Shown here in pieces: positions 48,155 through 58,480 of a stretch of 64,000 nucleotides of DNA; positions within the stretch are counted from its first letter, which is position 1; each line of letters starts with the position of its first letter. This DNA comes from Lactarius indigo (lineage: Eukaryota > Basidiomycota > Agaricomycetes > Russulales > Russulaceae). The notes under the pieces are model-generated. The model searched no databases and was not told the DNA's origin. It worked only from the letters and a program-made list of their open reading frames with translations. The translations under genes were made by a program, and so were the position numbers. Location: the NCBI GenBank assembly GCA_025766275.1, contig JAFKAC010000009.1, forward strand, positions 682,001 to 746,000, read 5' to 3'.

Positions 48155-49243
48155 ATGGATGCACTCCCCATCAACTACGAAAGGATGCACATCACCGCTG
48201 AAGGAGATAATGACCCCGGCTACCCCTTCTTCTTGAATGACCCCTGGAGCAGCCGCTATGTGCACTTCCTCATCCCTGACGACGCTGACCCAACCTCATA
48301 CATCCGAAAGGATGCTAAATGGATCAAGATCAGCGAGAACAAAGAAGATGTCATCGGCACCATGGGCAAGAACCTCCCCCACTATGGCCTCCCCCTCTTC
48401 CTCCTCCCCAGAGACGACGATCCCCACAATCCAGCTCCCCCTATCACCCCAGCTCAGATGCAGAACTTGGACGAAGCCTCCCCCACAGCCGGACAAGTCG
48501 ACGAAGTCCTAGAAGACCTGAAAGATGACCGCCTCATAGCAGAAGTCGCCAGGACCCGCCGACTCTTTCGAAACCAGAAGGCCCTCCGAAAGGAGATCGA
48601 AGGCCTGTACAAGACGATGGAGCCCCTCAAAAGGCACCTCCTCAACATAGACATGCAACTAACCAGCACCCGAAGGAGGCTACAAGAACACAAGGCCTAT
48701 GTCCGGATTGCAGACCGATGGCTTGCACTACACCCCCCTCCTCCGGAAGAAGAGACTCACCCCTTTGAGGTCCACCACATTCCTCCCCCTGCCCCACCTC
48801 GTTACCACTCCATGCCAGAGCTCCACGACGAACCAGAAGGACCTAGTCCCTCTGCAGAAAGGAAGAAGAGACGCAGGCGCAGGTCCAACAAGAAGGGGAC
48901 TGGTACCATCAGGCTCTGCTACAGGTGCCAGTCCGAAGACCACCTCTCCTTCGCTTGCCCTCAAAAACAGAAGTTTTGCTGGAGGTGTTCCAGCACTGAT
49001 CACTTCCCCTACCAGTGCCTTTGGCCAGCCCCGGAAGAACGCACTCAGTGGTGTGGCAAGTGCTTCACCAGCAACAGCCATGAAGAAATCAAATGCCCCA
49101 AGTACGAAAATTGTCACAAGTGTGGGACCTATGGCCCTTTCAACTTCCTTCGCCAACATCGCTGCCCCCTCCCTCGCGAAAGCACCCCTTCCAACGATGT
49201 AGATAACGATGTCTATGACCTGATGGACTTCGAAGCACTCTAG
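48155..49243 (+). CDS. gypsy third ORF: coiled-coil protein with four zinc-knuckle-like motifs
   Basis: Intact 362-codon frame that starts 7 bases after the pol stop and ends 26 bases before the 3' LTR, the place where env-like genes sit. It is not env: no signal peptide or membrane segment is seen. The N-terminal third (YPFFLNDPWSSRYVHFLIPD, DAKWIKISENKEDVIG) is unrecognised. Residues about 115-190 look like a coiled coil (EVLEDLKDDRLIAEVARTRR, ALRKEIEGLYKTMEPLKRHL). After a Pro-rich stretch and a basic patch (ERKKRRRRRSNKKG) come CYRCQSEDHLSFAC (residue 255), CWRCSSTDHFPYQC (275), CGKC...HEEIKC (300) and CHKCG...HRC (320). This suggests nucleic-acid binding. It could be a second gag-like or regulatory protein, or a captured host zinc-knuckle gene. 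Confidence 0.8.
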   Translation: MDALPINYERMHITAEGDNDPGYPFFLNDPWSSRYVHFLIPDDADPTSYIRKDAKWIKISENKEDVIGTMGKNLPHYGLPLFLLPRDDDPHNPAPPITPAQMQNLDEASPTAGQVDEVLEDLKDDRLIAEVARTRRLFRNQKALRKEIEGLYKTMEPLKRHLLNIDMQLTSTRRRLQEHKAYVRIADRWLALHPPPPEEETHPFEVHHIPPPAPPRYHSMPELHDEPEGPSPSAERKKRRRRRSNKKGTGTIRLCYRCQSEDHLSFACPQKQKFCWRCSSTDHFPYQCLWPAPEERTQWCGKCFTSNSHEEIKCPKYENCHKCGTYGPFNFLRQHRCPLPRESTPSNDVDNDVYDLMDFEAL

Positions 49244-49269
49244 GGAGAGTTGACTTAGAGAGGGGCTCA

Positions 49270-49848
49270 TGTTATGATCCGACGCTTCGGACCTCAGTCA
49301 CAGTGTGTTTCCACCTTGCCTTTCCCCTTCTGTACTATACCTTGTTACCAAAGGAGCTACTGTTACTAGTAGCGCTGTTTCTTTGATCCGAACTTCTGTT
49401 TACTCCGTTTAGTCTCTTTGATATTGTGTGGACTTGTGTTCATGTTGTTTGGAACCTTGTCCTATATAAACCTGTACCATAGACCGTAGGAAGCCAGACT
49501 TGGCTTCGTTTGCAATCTAGCAACCTTGCCTCCATACTTTGGTGTGACCTCGCCTTATCCCTCTCTTCTTGTGCATCCCCTACCTCAGTCCCTAACCAGG
49601 ACACTTCGAAGTCTTTGCAGTTGAACTATATCAACGCGTTACACCTGTTATACTCTGTGCACTAGCAAGATCAAGTGTAGAGAAGTGTTAGACACTTCGG
49701 ACGAGGAGTCCTATAATACAGAGTAGTGCCGCACCTTGTGCCACACTATTATCACCCGTATTTCATAGCAATAAGACAACAGAGGTCTTCGCTTGATACT
49801 TGTGTGACTCAGAACCTTTAGAACCCACGCCCCTGCTAGGGCGTAACA
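49270..49848 (+). repeat. gypsy 3' LTR
   Basis: 579 bp; no difference from the 5' LTR found on reading both. Followed by the CCCGG target duplication. Confidence 0.92.
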
Positions 49849-49853
49849 CCCGG

Positions 49854-52800
49854 ATTATCGAGAAATCGAGAGAGAGTTGAGACAGCGAAGCTGATGTCGG
49901 GACGGGTCGCCACTGAGGCATACATTAGGCTTCCTATGGCCTCTCTGTACGGCGTCTTTTTCATCAACGCTGTTTCGGCAGGGCTTGTAGGGGAGTCATT
50001 TCGGGAATACATTGCTCCCGGTACCATGGGCGTGGTGTAAGATTTTGCGTCGACGAGGGCAAACCGGGCAAGAATAGAGTCGATATAAGACTTCTGGGAA
50101 AGGGAAATAGTTTGCGTTGAACGATCCCGCGTGATTTTGATTCCTAGCAACCAGTGAACTGGTCCTAGATCAGTGAGCGCGTAGTAATCGTTCAATTTGG
50201 TTTTGTACTCAGCAATTAACTCTGCTGAGTCTCCGGTAATGATGCAATCGTCGACGTGGATGGCAAGGATGAGGCGATGGCCCTTGACGCGGCTGAAGAA
50301 TATACCTGGATCCGCCTGCGAAGTGCGGAAACCTAGGTCAGCGAGTGCGCGAGCAAGGGTGTCGTACCATCGTCTCCCCGCCTGTTTGAGCCCATAGAGA
50401 GACTTCCGAAGCCTCTTAACCGAATTCTCCTGCTGTGAGTCGTATCCCGGCGGGGGCTGCATGTATATTTGTTCGTCTTCGCCGAGTTGGCCGTTTAAGT
50501 ATGCGCCATTGAAATCGAATGAATCGATCTCCCAATTGTTGCGCGCAGCGAGTGCCAGTATTGTGCGAAAGCTTGCAAGTTTTGCGACGGGCGAGAAGGT
50601 GTCGAGGTAGTCTACACCGTAGACTTGAGTGAATCCGTGAGCTACTAGTCGCGCCTTGTACTTCTCGATACTGCCGTCTGCCTTGCGTTTGATCTGGAAG
50701 ACCCACTTCGATCCTACAATGTTTGTGTTAGATGGACGCGGAACTGTTTCCCAAGTTCCAGCTTGCTCGAGAGTGGCAAGCTCGCGATCCATGGCCTCCT
50801 TCCACCGGGGCCAGTCCGGCCGCGCTTGCGCTTCGCTGAGCGTCTTCGGGTCGCCGCCCGCCTCTTGTATGGCTGCGGTAATGAGTGCGTCATGGTCTGC
50901 GGAATAAATGTAGTCAACCTCCTCAAATTCTTCACCTGTGACTGCCCTCTCCAGCAGCGAGGCGTTTGGCGTGATCTGATAGTTTCGGCAGACGCTCAGA
51001 CTTGCGTGTTGGTTGTGTCGCTTCAACACGTCTCTTCTTCTTTGGTGCGCGCGGCGTTCGCCTGGGACCGGTGGTTTCTTCTTCATCTTTTTCATCGTCT
51101 GCTTCCTCCTCCTCTTCTTCTTCTTCTTGGCTGCCGGGTTCAGAGACTTGCTGGGGTGGAACAGTCGGTGGGAAGGAAGAAGTTGATCGCTGTGGAGTGA
51201 ATGGAAGGCCCGCAGGTCGTGTAAACGTCGGCCGAGGTGTGATAGCAACTGACTGGGGGACTGTGGGAATATAAGGGGCTGCCTGTATAGGTGGCGCCGT
51301 AAATATAGTCGAAGTTGCGGGTGCCGTAGTAGTTGCATAACCAGGAGGAGGGGTGAAGACAGTGACAGTAATGGGCACGAACTTTATATTCCTCTCGACG
51401 GAAATAGAGTTCTTGCCGGGCCAATACACGCGATGAGCGTGCGGACTGTCGCTGTCGTAACCGACCCAACGGGCTTCGCTAGCCCGCGCGTCTAACTTGG
51501 AGCCCGTATCAGTCGTGGACCCAGACGCGCTGCCCCCACTCGGGCACTCCCCCTAGGTTAGGTTTCTCTCCATAAAGACGTTCAAACGGAGTAACATTAC
51601 CAAGTACTCTGGTTGACGTGCGATTCTTCAGCCAAACAGCGAAGTTAATCGCCTCACCCCATAAGTTCTTCGGCAGGTCGGCTCCATGCAGCATGGCCCG
51701 CACGCGTTCGAGTAGGCGTCGGTTAAGTGATTCCGCAACGCCATTATGCTGCGGTGTGTCATGAGTGGTAAGACGGCGTTCAGTACCTTGCTCTTGCAAG
51801 AATTTTGTGAAGTCGCCGCCGGTATACTCTCCACCGCGGTCAGACCGAAATCGTTTGATGCGTGCGCCGTGCTGCGTCTGAGCCCAAGCCGCAAAGGTTT
51901 TGTAGGCCTCCAAAGTCTCGTCCTTAGAGCGTAAGAGCGCAAGTCTTGTGTAGCGGGTGTGATCGTCGGTGAAGGTAACATAATACTTGCAGGTTTCCGA
52001 TGCTCAAGAGAGGAGAAGGCCCCCATAGATCTGAATGGATTTCGTCGCCGAAAGCGCTAGCCAGAGGTGCAGATCGCTCCTTGCGAATTGTCTTGCGTGT
52101 CGTCTTAGCATATTCGCAGGAGTCGCAAAAGAAAGGAGAACCGTCGTCTATTATCTGCAGCCCAGTGACCGCGTTGGCGCGAATGAGGCTTCGGATTGTG
52201 TCAAGTGACACGTGCCCAAGCCTCCAATGGAGCGTGAGAATATTGACTTGCTCGAGAGCCGCACTAGCCGATAACGCGTGTTCGACCTTGTACAAGCCGT
52301 TTCCCGTGGAAGGAATTTTGCCGACAATCCGATCTTCCTTTCCTATTTTGCAATGATCGTCTTCAAAAGATACTGAGTAGCCGGCCTTAGCAATACGCCC
52401 GATAGACACCACAGTAAGTCCAATTTGAGGCGTATATAGGGCGTCCTTTAACAGGACCGGGGTCAAAACATCCCCGTTCGGCACTTCGATCTTCAAGTCG
52501 CCGATTCCTTCAGCATAGAAGATACATTTGTCGGCAGCAGCAATGGGGCGTGGGGAAATTGGCTGGTACGTCGTGAATTTGCTTCGGAAAGGTGACATAT
52601 GTCGGGAGGCTCCCGAGTCATAGAGCTCAGCTTCCATCGCTTTGACTTCAGATTTTTCTTCGGCTTCCTTTAGCGGGCTTTGCGGCACCTCGTTGGTGTT
52701 TTCTTTGTCAACAGCTTCGACAACGGCCCAAGCTTCAATGTCTTTGTCTTGCTCGGCGGCAACTGCGGTGCCATTCTTCGCGCCGATTCTGTTCTTCGGC

Positions 52801-53577
52801 CCTTGGCCTTCCTTTCCACCGCCTTTCGCCCAGCATTCGGTCTTGATGTGACCTTTTTTGTGGCAATTGAAGCACTCCATATCGCGCTTCTTTTTCTTCG
52901 GCTTCTGGGCTTCTGCGGTGAAGGCTTCGACTTGGGAAGACTTGGGCTTGGCTTTACGGAGGACGCGCTTGTCGTACTCATCCGTGATGATGCGGATGAC
53001 GGTTGCGGGGGTAATGATAGTCGCGCTCATGTCGGCATTTGTGGTGATGATACTGATGTTGGCGTCGTATGAGGAAGGTAAGGATCCCAACAGCGTATTT
53101 GTGTATTGCTCATCGCTGATGGTTTGTCCCATAGCCGCCAACTGCTCGCGGAAATTAGCGAGTGATTCAAAATGAGCGCGTACGTCGTCGTCATCTCCAC
53201 ATTTTGTATTTTGAAGCTTCCTCCCTAGATCAATCAGCAAATTCCTCGTCCGCCCCTCGAAGATCTTCTTCAACTCGTCCCATACGGACTTCGCATCGGC
53301 ACCGCCTTTGATGCGGTTGAAGACACTATCGGGTACAGGATGCGACGATGAGCTGCCTGACCGCAGCTTCATCGACCTTCCAGCGCGCTTCGGGTTTCAA
53401 GCCTCCTACGTCGCCGGCATCTTTATATGCTTTGGTCACGGTGGTGTCCGTCAAATGGTCGGACCACCCGCGCGTATCGAGCGCATATTTCATGCGGTCT
53501 CGGTACGTCACCCAATTTGACCCGTCGGCCGCTAACTTGAGTATGTTCATCTTGTACTCGTCATTCATCATAGCCAT
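49854..53577 (-). pseudogene. copia gag-pol: gag, protease, integrase, reverse transcriptase
   Basis: Starts MAMMNDEYKMNILKLAADGS at 53577, 85 bases after the 5' LTR. Gag: VWDELKKIFEGRTRNLLIDL and knuckle CFNCHKKGHIKTEC (about 52832-52874). Protease: LYDSGASRHM. Integrase: LHWRLGHVSLDTIRSLI, CDSCEYAKTTRK, HSDLWGPSP, TDDHTRYTRLAL, DRGGEYTGG, TPQHNGVAESLNRRL. Reverse transcriptase: WVFQIKRKADGSIEKYKARL, SFDFNGAYLNGQL, AIHVDDCIITG. Frame breaks near 53345, 51985, 51510 and 50955 separate these pieces. The frame then runs to NPGV, where the gypsy element enters. The tract of Glu after PGSQ (about 51105-51130) is a low-complexity linker. Confidence 0.85.
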
Positions 53578-53661
53578 TGTTCACCCGTCTCACAAAAAGT
53601 AAGTGTTTTGAAAATATAGGAGCTCGTACTGATTTATTGGGCAGCAGCAGGGCCCATAACC

Positions 53662-54279
53662 TGGTAAGGTTTAGGGCGACGCCGGAGTAAGGGGGCGGTC
53701 ACGTGCGAGTGACCGTGAGAGTAGTGAGTGAAGAGGTACGAGCGCGAGTATTCGCAGTTGGGAGCAGACGGGGAGTAAACGAGTCAAGGCAAGGCTTCGT
53801 TACATTGTTGGGCTCTTTTTGAGCCGTTTTTATAAGTACAAGTACAATAATTTCAAACGCTTTTTCAAAAACAAGTCGGAATATGAGTAAGAACACTCGG
53901 GGAGTCGTATAGTAGTTCGGGCAGACGCACGGGCCATCGGGCACGATACCGAATCACAAGTTAAGTCGCGCTTGCTTCCCATTCGAGGCTGCAAACCGTC
54001 CTTCAGACGGGAGGGGAGAACGCGTGGGAGCCTTCGAGAATATGAAGTCATAATAAAATACATACACATCATAGCTGCTTGAAGCAGCTTTCCGAATCTG
54101 CAAATCGTATCGTAGTGAAGCTCATAGAACACGCGAGAATATGCGGAGACCGGAAACGCACAAGCCCCTATGGGGCGGGTCCAAAAATTCGGGCATGGTT
54201 GAACGGAAAGTGCCCGAGGCCGAGCGTGGTACGCGCGAACGCTACCGCCGCTCGGACCTCCGGCGGAACGAATCCGCCA
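53662..54279 (-). repeat. copia 5' LTR
   Basis: 618 bp. On the minus strand it contains a TATAAAAA-type box (plus 53828-53836). Followed by the CTTTC target duplication (54280-54284). Confidence 0.9.
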
Positions 54280-54440
54280 CTTTCCAACTCCACTACAACT
54301 ACGGGCCCATCCGTCCAGAGTCCTTACGTCCCTCCCACGTCTGTCGTGTTCATCAACTCGGTTTGGTTCCTCAGCCTCGTGCTCAGTCTCACGTGCGCCC
54401 TCATGGCCACACTTTTGCAACAATGGACCCGCAGATACAT
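54280..54440 (+). pseudogene. DUF6535 copy E, second fragment
   Basis: Resumes copy E after the copia element: NSTTTTGPSVQSPYVPPTSV, then FINSVWFLSLVLSLTCALMA, TLLQQWTRRY. It is cut again at 54440 by the Plavaka-type element; AT at 54439-54440 is the apparent target duplication. It continues at 61582. Confidence 0.85.
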
Positions 54441-54466
54441 CATCAGGAAAAACCCCCCCCGCAAAT
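54441..54466 (+). repeat. left terminal inverted repeat of the Plavaka-type element
   Basis: CATCAGGAAAAACCC followed by five C and GCAAAT; matches the right end at 25 of 26 positions. Confidence 0.88.
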
Positions 54467-54760
54467 TAGCGCTAATTAGCACGTAAGCGCCCATTTGCCG
54501 GTTTAACTATCCCCCCTTTCAGTTAACGCTCAATTATAGCCAAGTTTGAGCTAATTGGCTGATGCTCTAAATTTTCTCAAATTTGACGTTTAAATTATTG
54601 GTTATTTGGCAAAACATTAGGGCTAAAGTAGGCTAAACGAGTGGCTAAGAAATGACTAAACAAGGCTAAAGGAGCGGTAAATGATTCTTCTTGGGCAAGT
54701 TCTTGGGTATAATTTCGGGTATAGACTACAGGGTGCCAGTGATAAGTTTCTATGCCAGAA

Positions 54761-57507
54761 CTATAACAGAGATGAAGGACTTACTAGGTTGCGTGGGCTT
54801 ATCATTTCAAACTCCAGTGTGCTTATATCCAGTGTTGGGACTGGAACAGCAGTTTGGCCAATGCTTGAGCTAAAAATAATCAGTGAAATGAGTGGAAAAT
54901 GAGAAGGGGGAACATACGCTGCAAGTTGATATATATCTGTCATCATCTTATGATAAGATGACTTGTGCTCCACCTCAATTTGATCAAGAGAGTCCATGTG
55001 GCTTTTATAGACATCGGTATTTCTATTTGCCATGAAGTCATGCTGTTGACGCCTGCCATTAGACCACTCATAGAGAGCTGCATAATACTTGGCCAATTCC
55101 GAGAACAATTAAAAAAGAAATAATGATCAAAAAGGAAAAACTTACTGCTGTCGAAACCAAGGCAAGCATTGACTTCGGAATTTCATAAGAAATGGTCCCA
55201 TCAAATCCTTGGTGAGATGGGAAGAGATCCTGATGCCGTGTAACAAATGGTATAGGACCTGTGAAAAAAAGATCACAAATTACGGAGGTAATAATATTGC
55301 TGCGATATGGTAAACTACGAGCTGGTGCCGCACTCAGAATTTGAGTACTCTGACAAATGTTTTAATATTTGTGCAGCCAAAGTTGTTGAAGACTTACATT
55401 TGAATGTCTCGGGAATATATAATTGTAGTTGTCATTGAGCTGCTTGTCAATCAGATTCGCGATCACAGTTGGCGAGTTGCTAACGTTGATCAAAAGTGTG
55501 ACAGCGGCCACACAGCGTTCCTTGACCTCTGCACGAAATACACTAATCCGTGCTCGGGGCTGAACTCATATATCAGAGTCTTTCAGGGAAAGATACAGTA
55601 TGACATACCTAGTATGGTCATCTTGGCCAGATACTCATGATCATGGACTATGCGCCGGCGGACATGTGCTGCATGTGGATTGTGGGAAGTTGCGGTAAGG
55701 AATGCTCTCAAAACAAAGGATCCAATGAGAACCGCATCCGGGAATGCGTGAGTGACCATAATCGAGGCATGCAAGTGCGGAAACGAGGCCGTGATTATGT
55801 TGCGTAAGAGTTGGCTCTGTTCCATTAGTTTGGGCTTCCCTGACTTGGGAATATGCATATTAGTTTCATCTGGCCATCCTCCTCGTCGGACATGTTAACA
55901 AGCGGCGGAATCGTCGTATAAGTTGTGTGCTCACCTATGGGTTCCGATGTTCGACGATTGTCAGAGTGGGCGGGCGTTGTGTGATGATCATTTGACGCTG
56001 TGCCCATGTTGAGTTAACACCTTCAGCGTAGTCAGTAAGGACTGCACTCACCTGCAGATCCCGAGTGAGTTCCTTGGTGGCCCTCGGGATGGGAAGGCAG
56101 CACCCTGGAACGGGCATGCGTTGGCTTGGAATGGGTACGCATTGCCCCAGAATGGGTACGCGTTGGCTTGGAATGGGTGGGCATCGCCTTGGAATGGGCA
56201 TGTGTTGCCTCAGAGTGGGAATGCACTGTCTTGGAGTGGGCATGCGCCGTCTTGGAGTGGGCATGCATTGTCTTGGACCAGGTAGGCATTACCTTAGAAC
56301 AGGCAGGCGTCACCTCCGAGTAGACCTGTGTCAGCTCGGAATGGGCTTGCGTTACCTTGGAATGGGTGTGCATCGACCCATTACCCTCAGGAGCGGCATC
56401 TGCATCAACACACAATGAGTAAGCGGCACTGACAACCTGTTATGACACACCTGTGGTTTCTGGATCAAGGAGGGCGTACGAACCCAGTTGCGAATAACGC
56501 ATATAGTCGTCGTCCTGGGAATACCCCACTTCCCAGTAATCTTCCGGCAAATAGCCCACTTGCGGATAACCCTCCTGTGAGTAACCCATTTGCGGATCGT
56601 CCTCCTGCAAGTAACCCGTTTGCAAATTATCCTCTTGAGAATTACCTTCTTGTGATTCATCTTGCTGAGAATAACCTGCTTGCGAATAGCCTCAGGAATA
56701 TTCTGCGTGGGAATGAGTAGTACGTCCAACACCAAAGAGAATGACACACCATTGGGGGCGCTGCCATGCGTATTTCCCTGCTCATTGTCCATCACGTCGC
56801 CCATAGTGATAGCCAGCCAAGAAGGTCTCTGAGTATCCGTGAGTCATGGTGCGAGTACTCAGATCTCAGAGCTGGAAGGACTCACCTCAAGAGCCATCTT
56901 TTGGATGACCGTCTGTGTCAAAGCTCATTCCTCGTCACTTGATTCATCGGCGCCAGCGTCACTTGAAGAGTTGTTGGGCTCAGCAAAATCTGTGACTAAG
57001 ATGGTCTCCGCTGATGCAGGAAAGTACGAAGTTAGAGAGACAATGACAACTGGAGAAGGTGTTGTTGACTCAGCCAAACAAGACACGCACCTCGCTTCAA
57101 TGTTCTCACATGACTGTGATCTGGTGGAACGTCGCCAGCATGACTCAGAGCAGACGCGTCCTCTTCATCTGTCAGCTCAAGATGAGGAGGACGGACACGA
57201 ATTGAATCTAGGGTTCTTGGGTGTAAGTGGTTTTATTTCTGATAATCACAAGAACTTACTGTCCTTTGCGTGCTGCCTTTTGCGCCCTGGTGTTGCATCT
57301 CCCTGGTCATGGTCATCTTTGGGGGATAGGGTGCGCTTTCCCAGGGTAACTAGGATACAAGTAAGTCGCCATCGATATTGCCTCAAATCCGCATGTCAAC
57401 ATACCAGGCCCTGTTGCTGCCGCCGCCGCTCCTGGTGGCATTTTAATTGTTAGACAAGGTAAGGTAATCTGATCTACTCCTTTCTTCTTCCTTTTTTTCG
57501 ACTCCAC
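54761..57507 (-). CDS. DUF6532-type protein encoded inside the Plavaka-type element
   Basis: Multi-exon minus-strand gene of unknown function. Likely start MESKKRKKKGVDQI (57507). Exons then give KMPPGAAAAATGPG, GDATPGRKRQHAKD, IRVRPPHLELTDEEDASALS, a decapeptide-repeat region (LQTGYLQEDDPQMGYSQEGY), a heptapeptide-repeat region and the domain itself: LMEQSQLLRNIITASFPHLH, THAFPDAVLIGSFVLRAFLT, RIVHDHEYLAKMTIL, a conserved RxxxFRAEVKERC block, LFSELAKYYAALYEWSNGRR, HKSSYHKMMTDIYQLA. It ends ...RNLVSPSSLL-stop at 54761. Exon joins at DPETTD and at QLAA were checked; others are approximate. The DUF6532 name is from memory of Agaricomycete proteins. It shares a 1-kb divergent promoter region with the transposase. 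Confidence 0.65.
56107..56379 (-). repeat. 21-bp minisatellite, 13 units, coding for heptapeptides
   Basis: Thirteen 21-bp units (consensus GGAATGGGCATGCGTTGCCTT on the plus strand, with variation) read on the minus strand as heptads such as HAHSKTA, HSHSEAT and PTHSKPT within the DUF6532-type gene. Confidence 0.75.
56480..56695 (-). repeat. 30-bp tandem repeat, about 7 units, coding for decapeptides
   Basis: Units of about 30 bp such as TTGCGGATAACCCTCC plus TGTGAGTAACCCAT. On the minus strand they give QMGYSQEGYP, LQTGYLQEDDP and VGYLPEDYWE type decads upstream of the heptad array. Confidence 0.6.
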
Positions 57508-58480
57508 AGGGCATGCTGTGTTGATAAGTGACCCTTGCGCACTTAGCGGCTCGTACGGACCGGACTTGCAGCATGGACTGCTTTAGATTAGATATACAGG
57601 ACTTGTAGATTAGATACTATTTGATCTGTACAATCTGGACTTACCATTGCGTCATCTATGACATCACTGTACTTCTATGACATCATACATCCGGACTCTG
57701 CGTTGTATAACACTTTTGTACTTCTCTTTGTTCTTTACTTGGTACTATCTTTATTATGATGTCAGTATGATATCATCTAGTTCTGGACTCTCCTTGTTCT
57801 CCTTTCCCTTGTTCTCAAAGCGTCCACTCTTTTGTCTCTTTGTAGAACAATAGCACCTTTGTGTTCTGTGACTAGCGTTACTTACCTTGTACTACTGTCA
57901 CCCTCTGTAGGAGTATAAGTAGAGTACCATGTACGCTCCTGGTCCACATCAGTTCTCACTGTTTGTGTGCCAGGTAAGCCTCCTTCCCTCCAATGTAACA
58001 ACATCAGTTCTCACTGTTTGTGTGCCAGATTACCATCTTGCTTCACTTGCTTGACACCTCCTGTGCTGCTTCTCAGTCACCCTCTATATCTCACCACAGT
58101 ACTTTGTCCCACTGTGAGTATAGTTCTTATGTGTCTGTTCATCATGCTGCGGTGCCAGGGTTGGGGGAAGGGACCACTGAATCTGTCAATACAGCATTCT
58201 TCTGCCGCTGCGTGCAAGGTGCCATGCTCGTACAGGAAGATTGCAGTCAGGAAAGATCTGGGAGGGAGGACAGTGGAGATGGAAATGAGCAACTAGCGGG
58301 TGGATGGGTAGTCGATCCAGGTGTGTGCCGTGTCTTTATATTTTTTTGACTATGCTTAGCTTTTTTTTTTGTCAGCGTCACACATTGCGCCCCAATTACC
58401 ACTGTGACATACTCACTCCGCCATTGTTATTACTACCTTGATTACCACCGCCATTTCATATCATACTATCATTCTTCGTC
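57508..58480. promoter_or_regulatory. divergent promoter region between the DUF6532-type gene and the transposase
   Basis: No convincing protein gene. A TATA-like TATAAG at 57914-57919 precedes a 28-bp sequence (57946-57973) that recurs at 58001-58028. The first copy is followed by GTAAGC and the second ends in CAG, so a 55-nt leader intron of the transposase transcript can be drawn. Short frames up to 58349 may be leader ORFs. Confidence 0.5.
57946..58028 (+). repeat. 28-bp perfect direct repeat framing a possible leader intron
   Basis: ACATCAGTTCTCACTGTTTG plus TGTGCCAG occurs at 57946-57973 and 58001-58028. The donor GTAAGC directly follows copy one; copy two supplies the acceptor CAG. 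Confidence 0.7.

Larger units (their letters stand above)
41892..49848 (+). mobile_element. Ty3/gypsy chromovirus nested in the copia element
   Basis: 7,957-bp plus-strand element. LTRs of 579 bp (TGTTATGATCC...GGGCGTAACA) read identical by eye; target duplication CCCGG at 41887-41891 and 49849-49853. Gene order: gag with zinc knuckle, protease, reverse transcriptase, RNase H, integrase with chromodomain, then a third ORF. Integrase after RNase H and the chromodomain place it among chromoviruses. AGAGAGGGGC before the 3' LTR is a plausible polypurine tract. gag and pol carry at least six frame breaks, yet the LTRs look freshly made, so a defective parent copied in trans, or indel errors in the sequence, must be considered. 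Confidence 0.93.
40705..54279 (-). mobile_element. Ty1/copia LTR retrotransposon, inserted in DUF6535 copy E and itself interrupted
   Basis: Minus-strand element. LTRs of 618 bp begin TGGTAAGG and end CCGCCA on the plus strand; target duplication CTTTC at 40700-40704 and 54280-54284. Next to the 3' LTR a minus-strand purine tract (GAGGGGGAG) fits the polypurine tract. Next to the 5' LTR, GGTTATGGGCCC is a candidate primer-binding site. The domain order on the minus strand is gag with zinc knuckle, protease, integrase, reverse transcriptase, RNase H, which is the copia order. A Ty3/gypsy element occupies 41892-49848 between reverse transcriptase and RNase H. Without it the element would be about 5.6 kb. 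Several frameshifts make it non-autonomous. Confidence 0.93.

Noticed and set aside
52642..53175. Long plus-strand frames over the copia gag and protease region
   Set aside because: Antisense of the copia polyprotein, whose zinc knuckle and protease motifs are on the minus strand.
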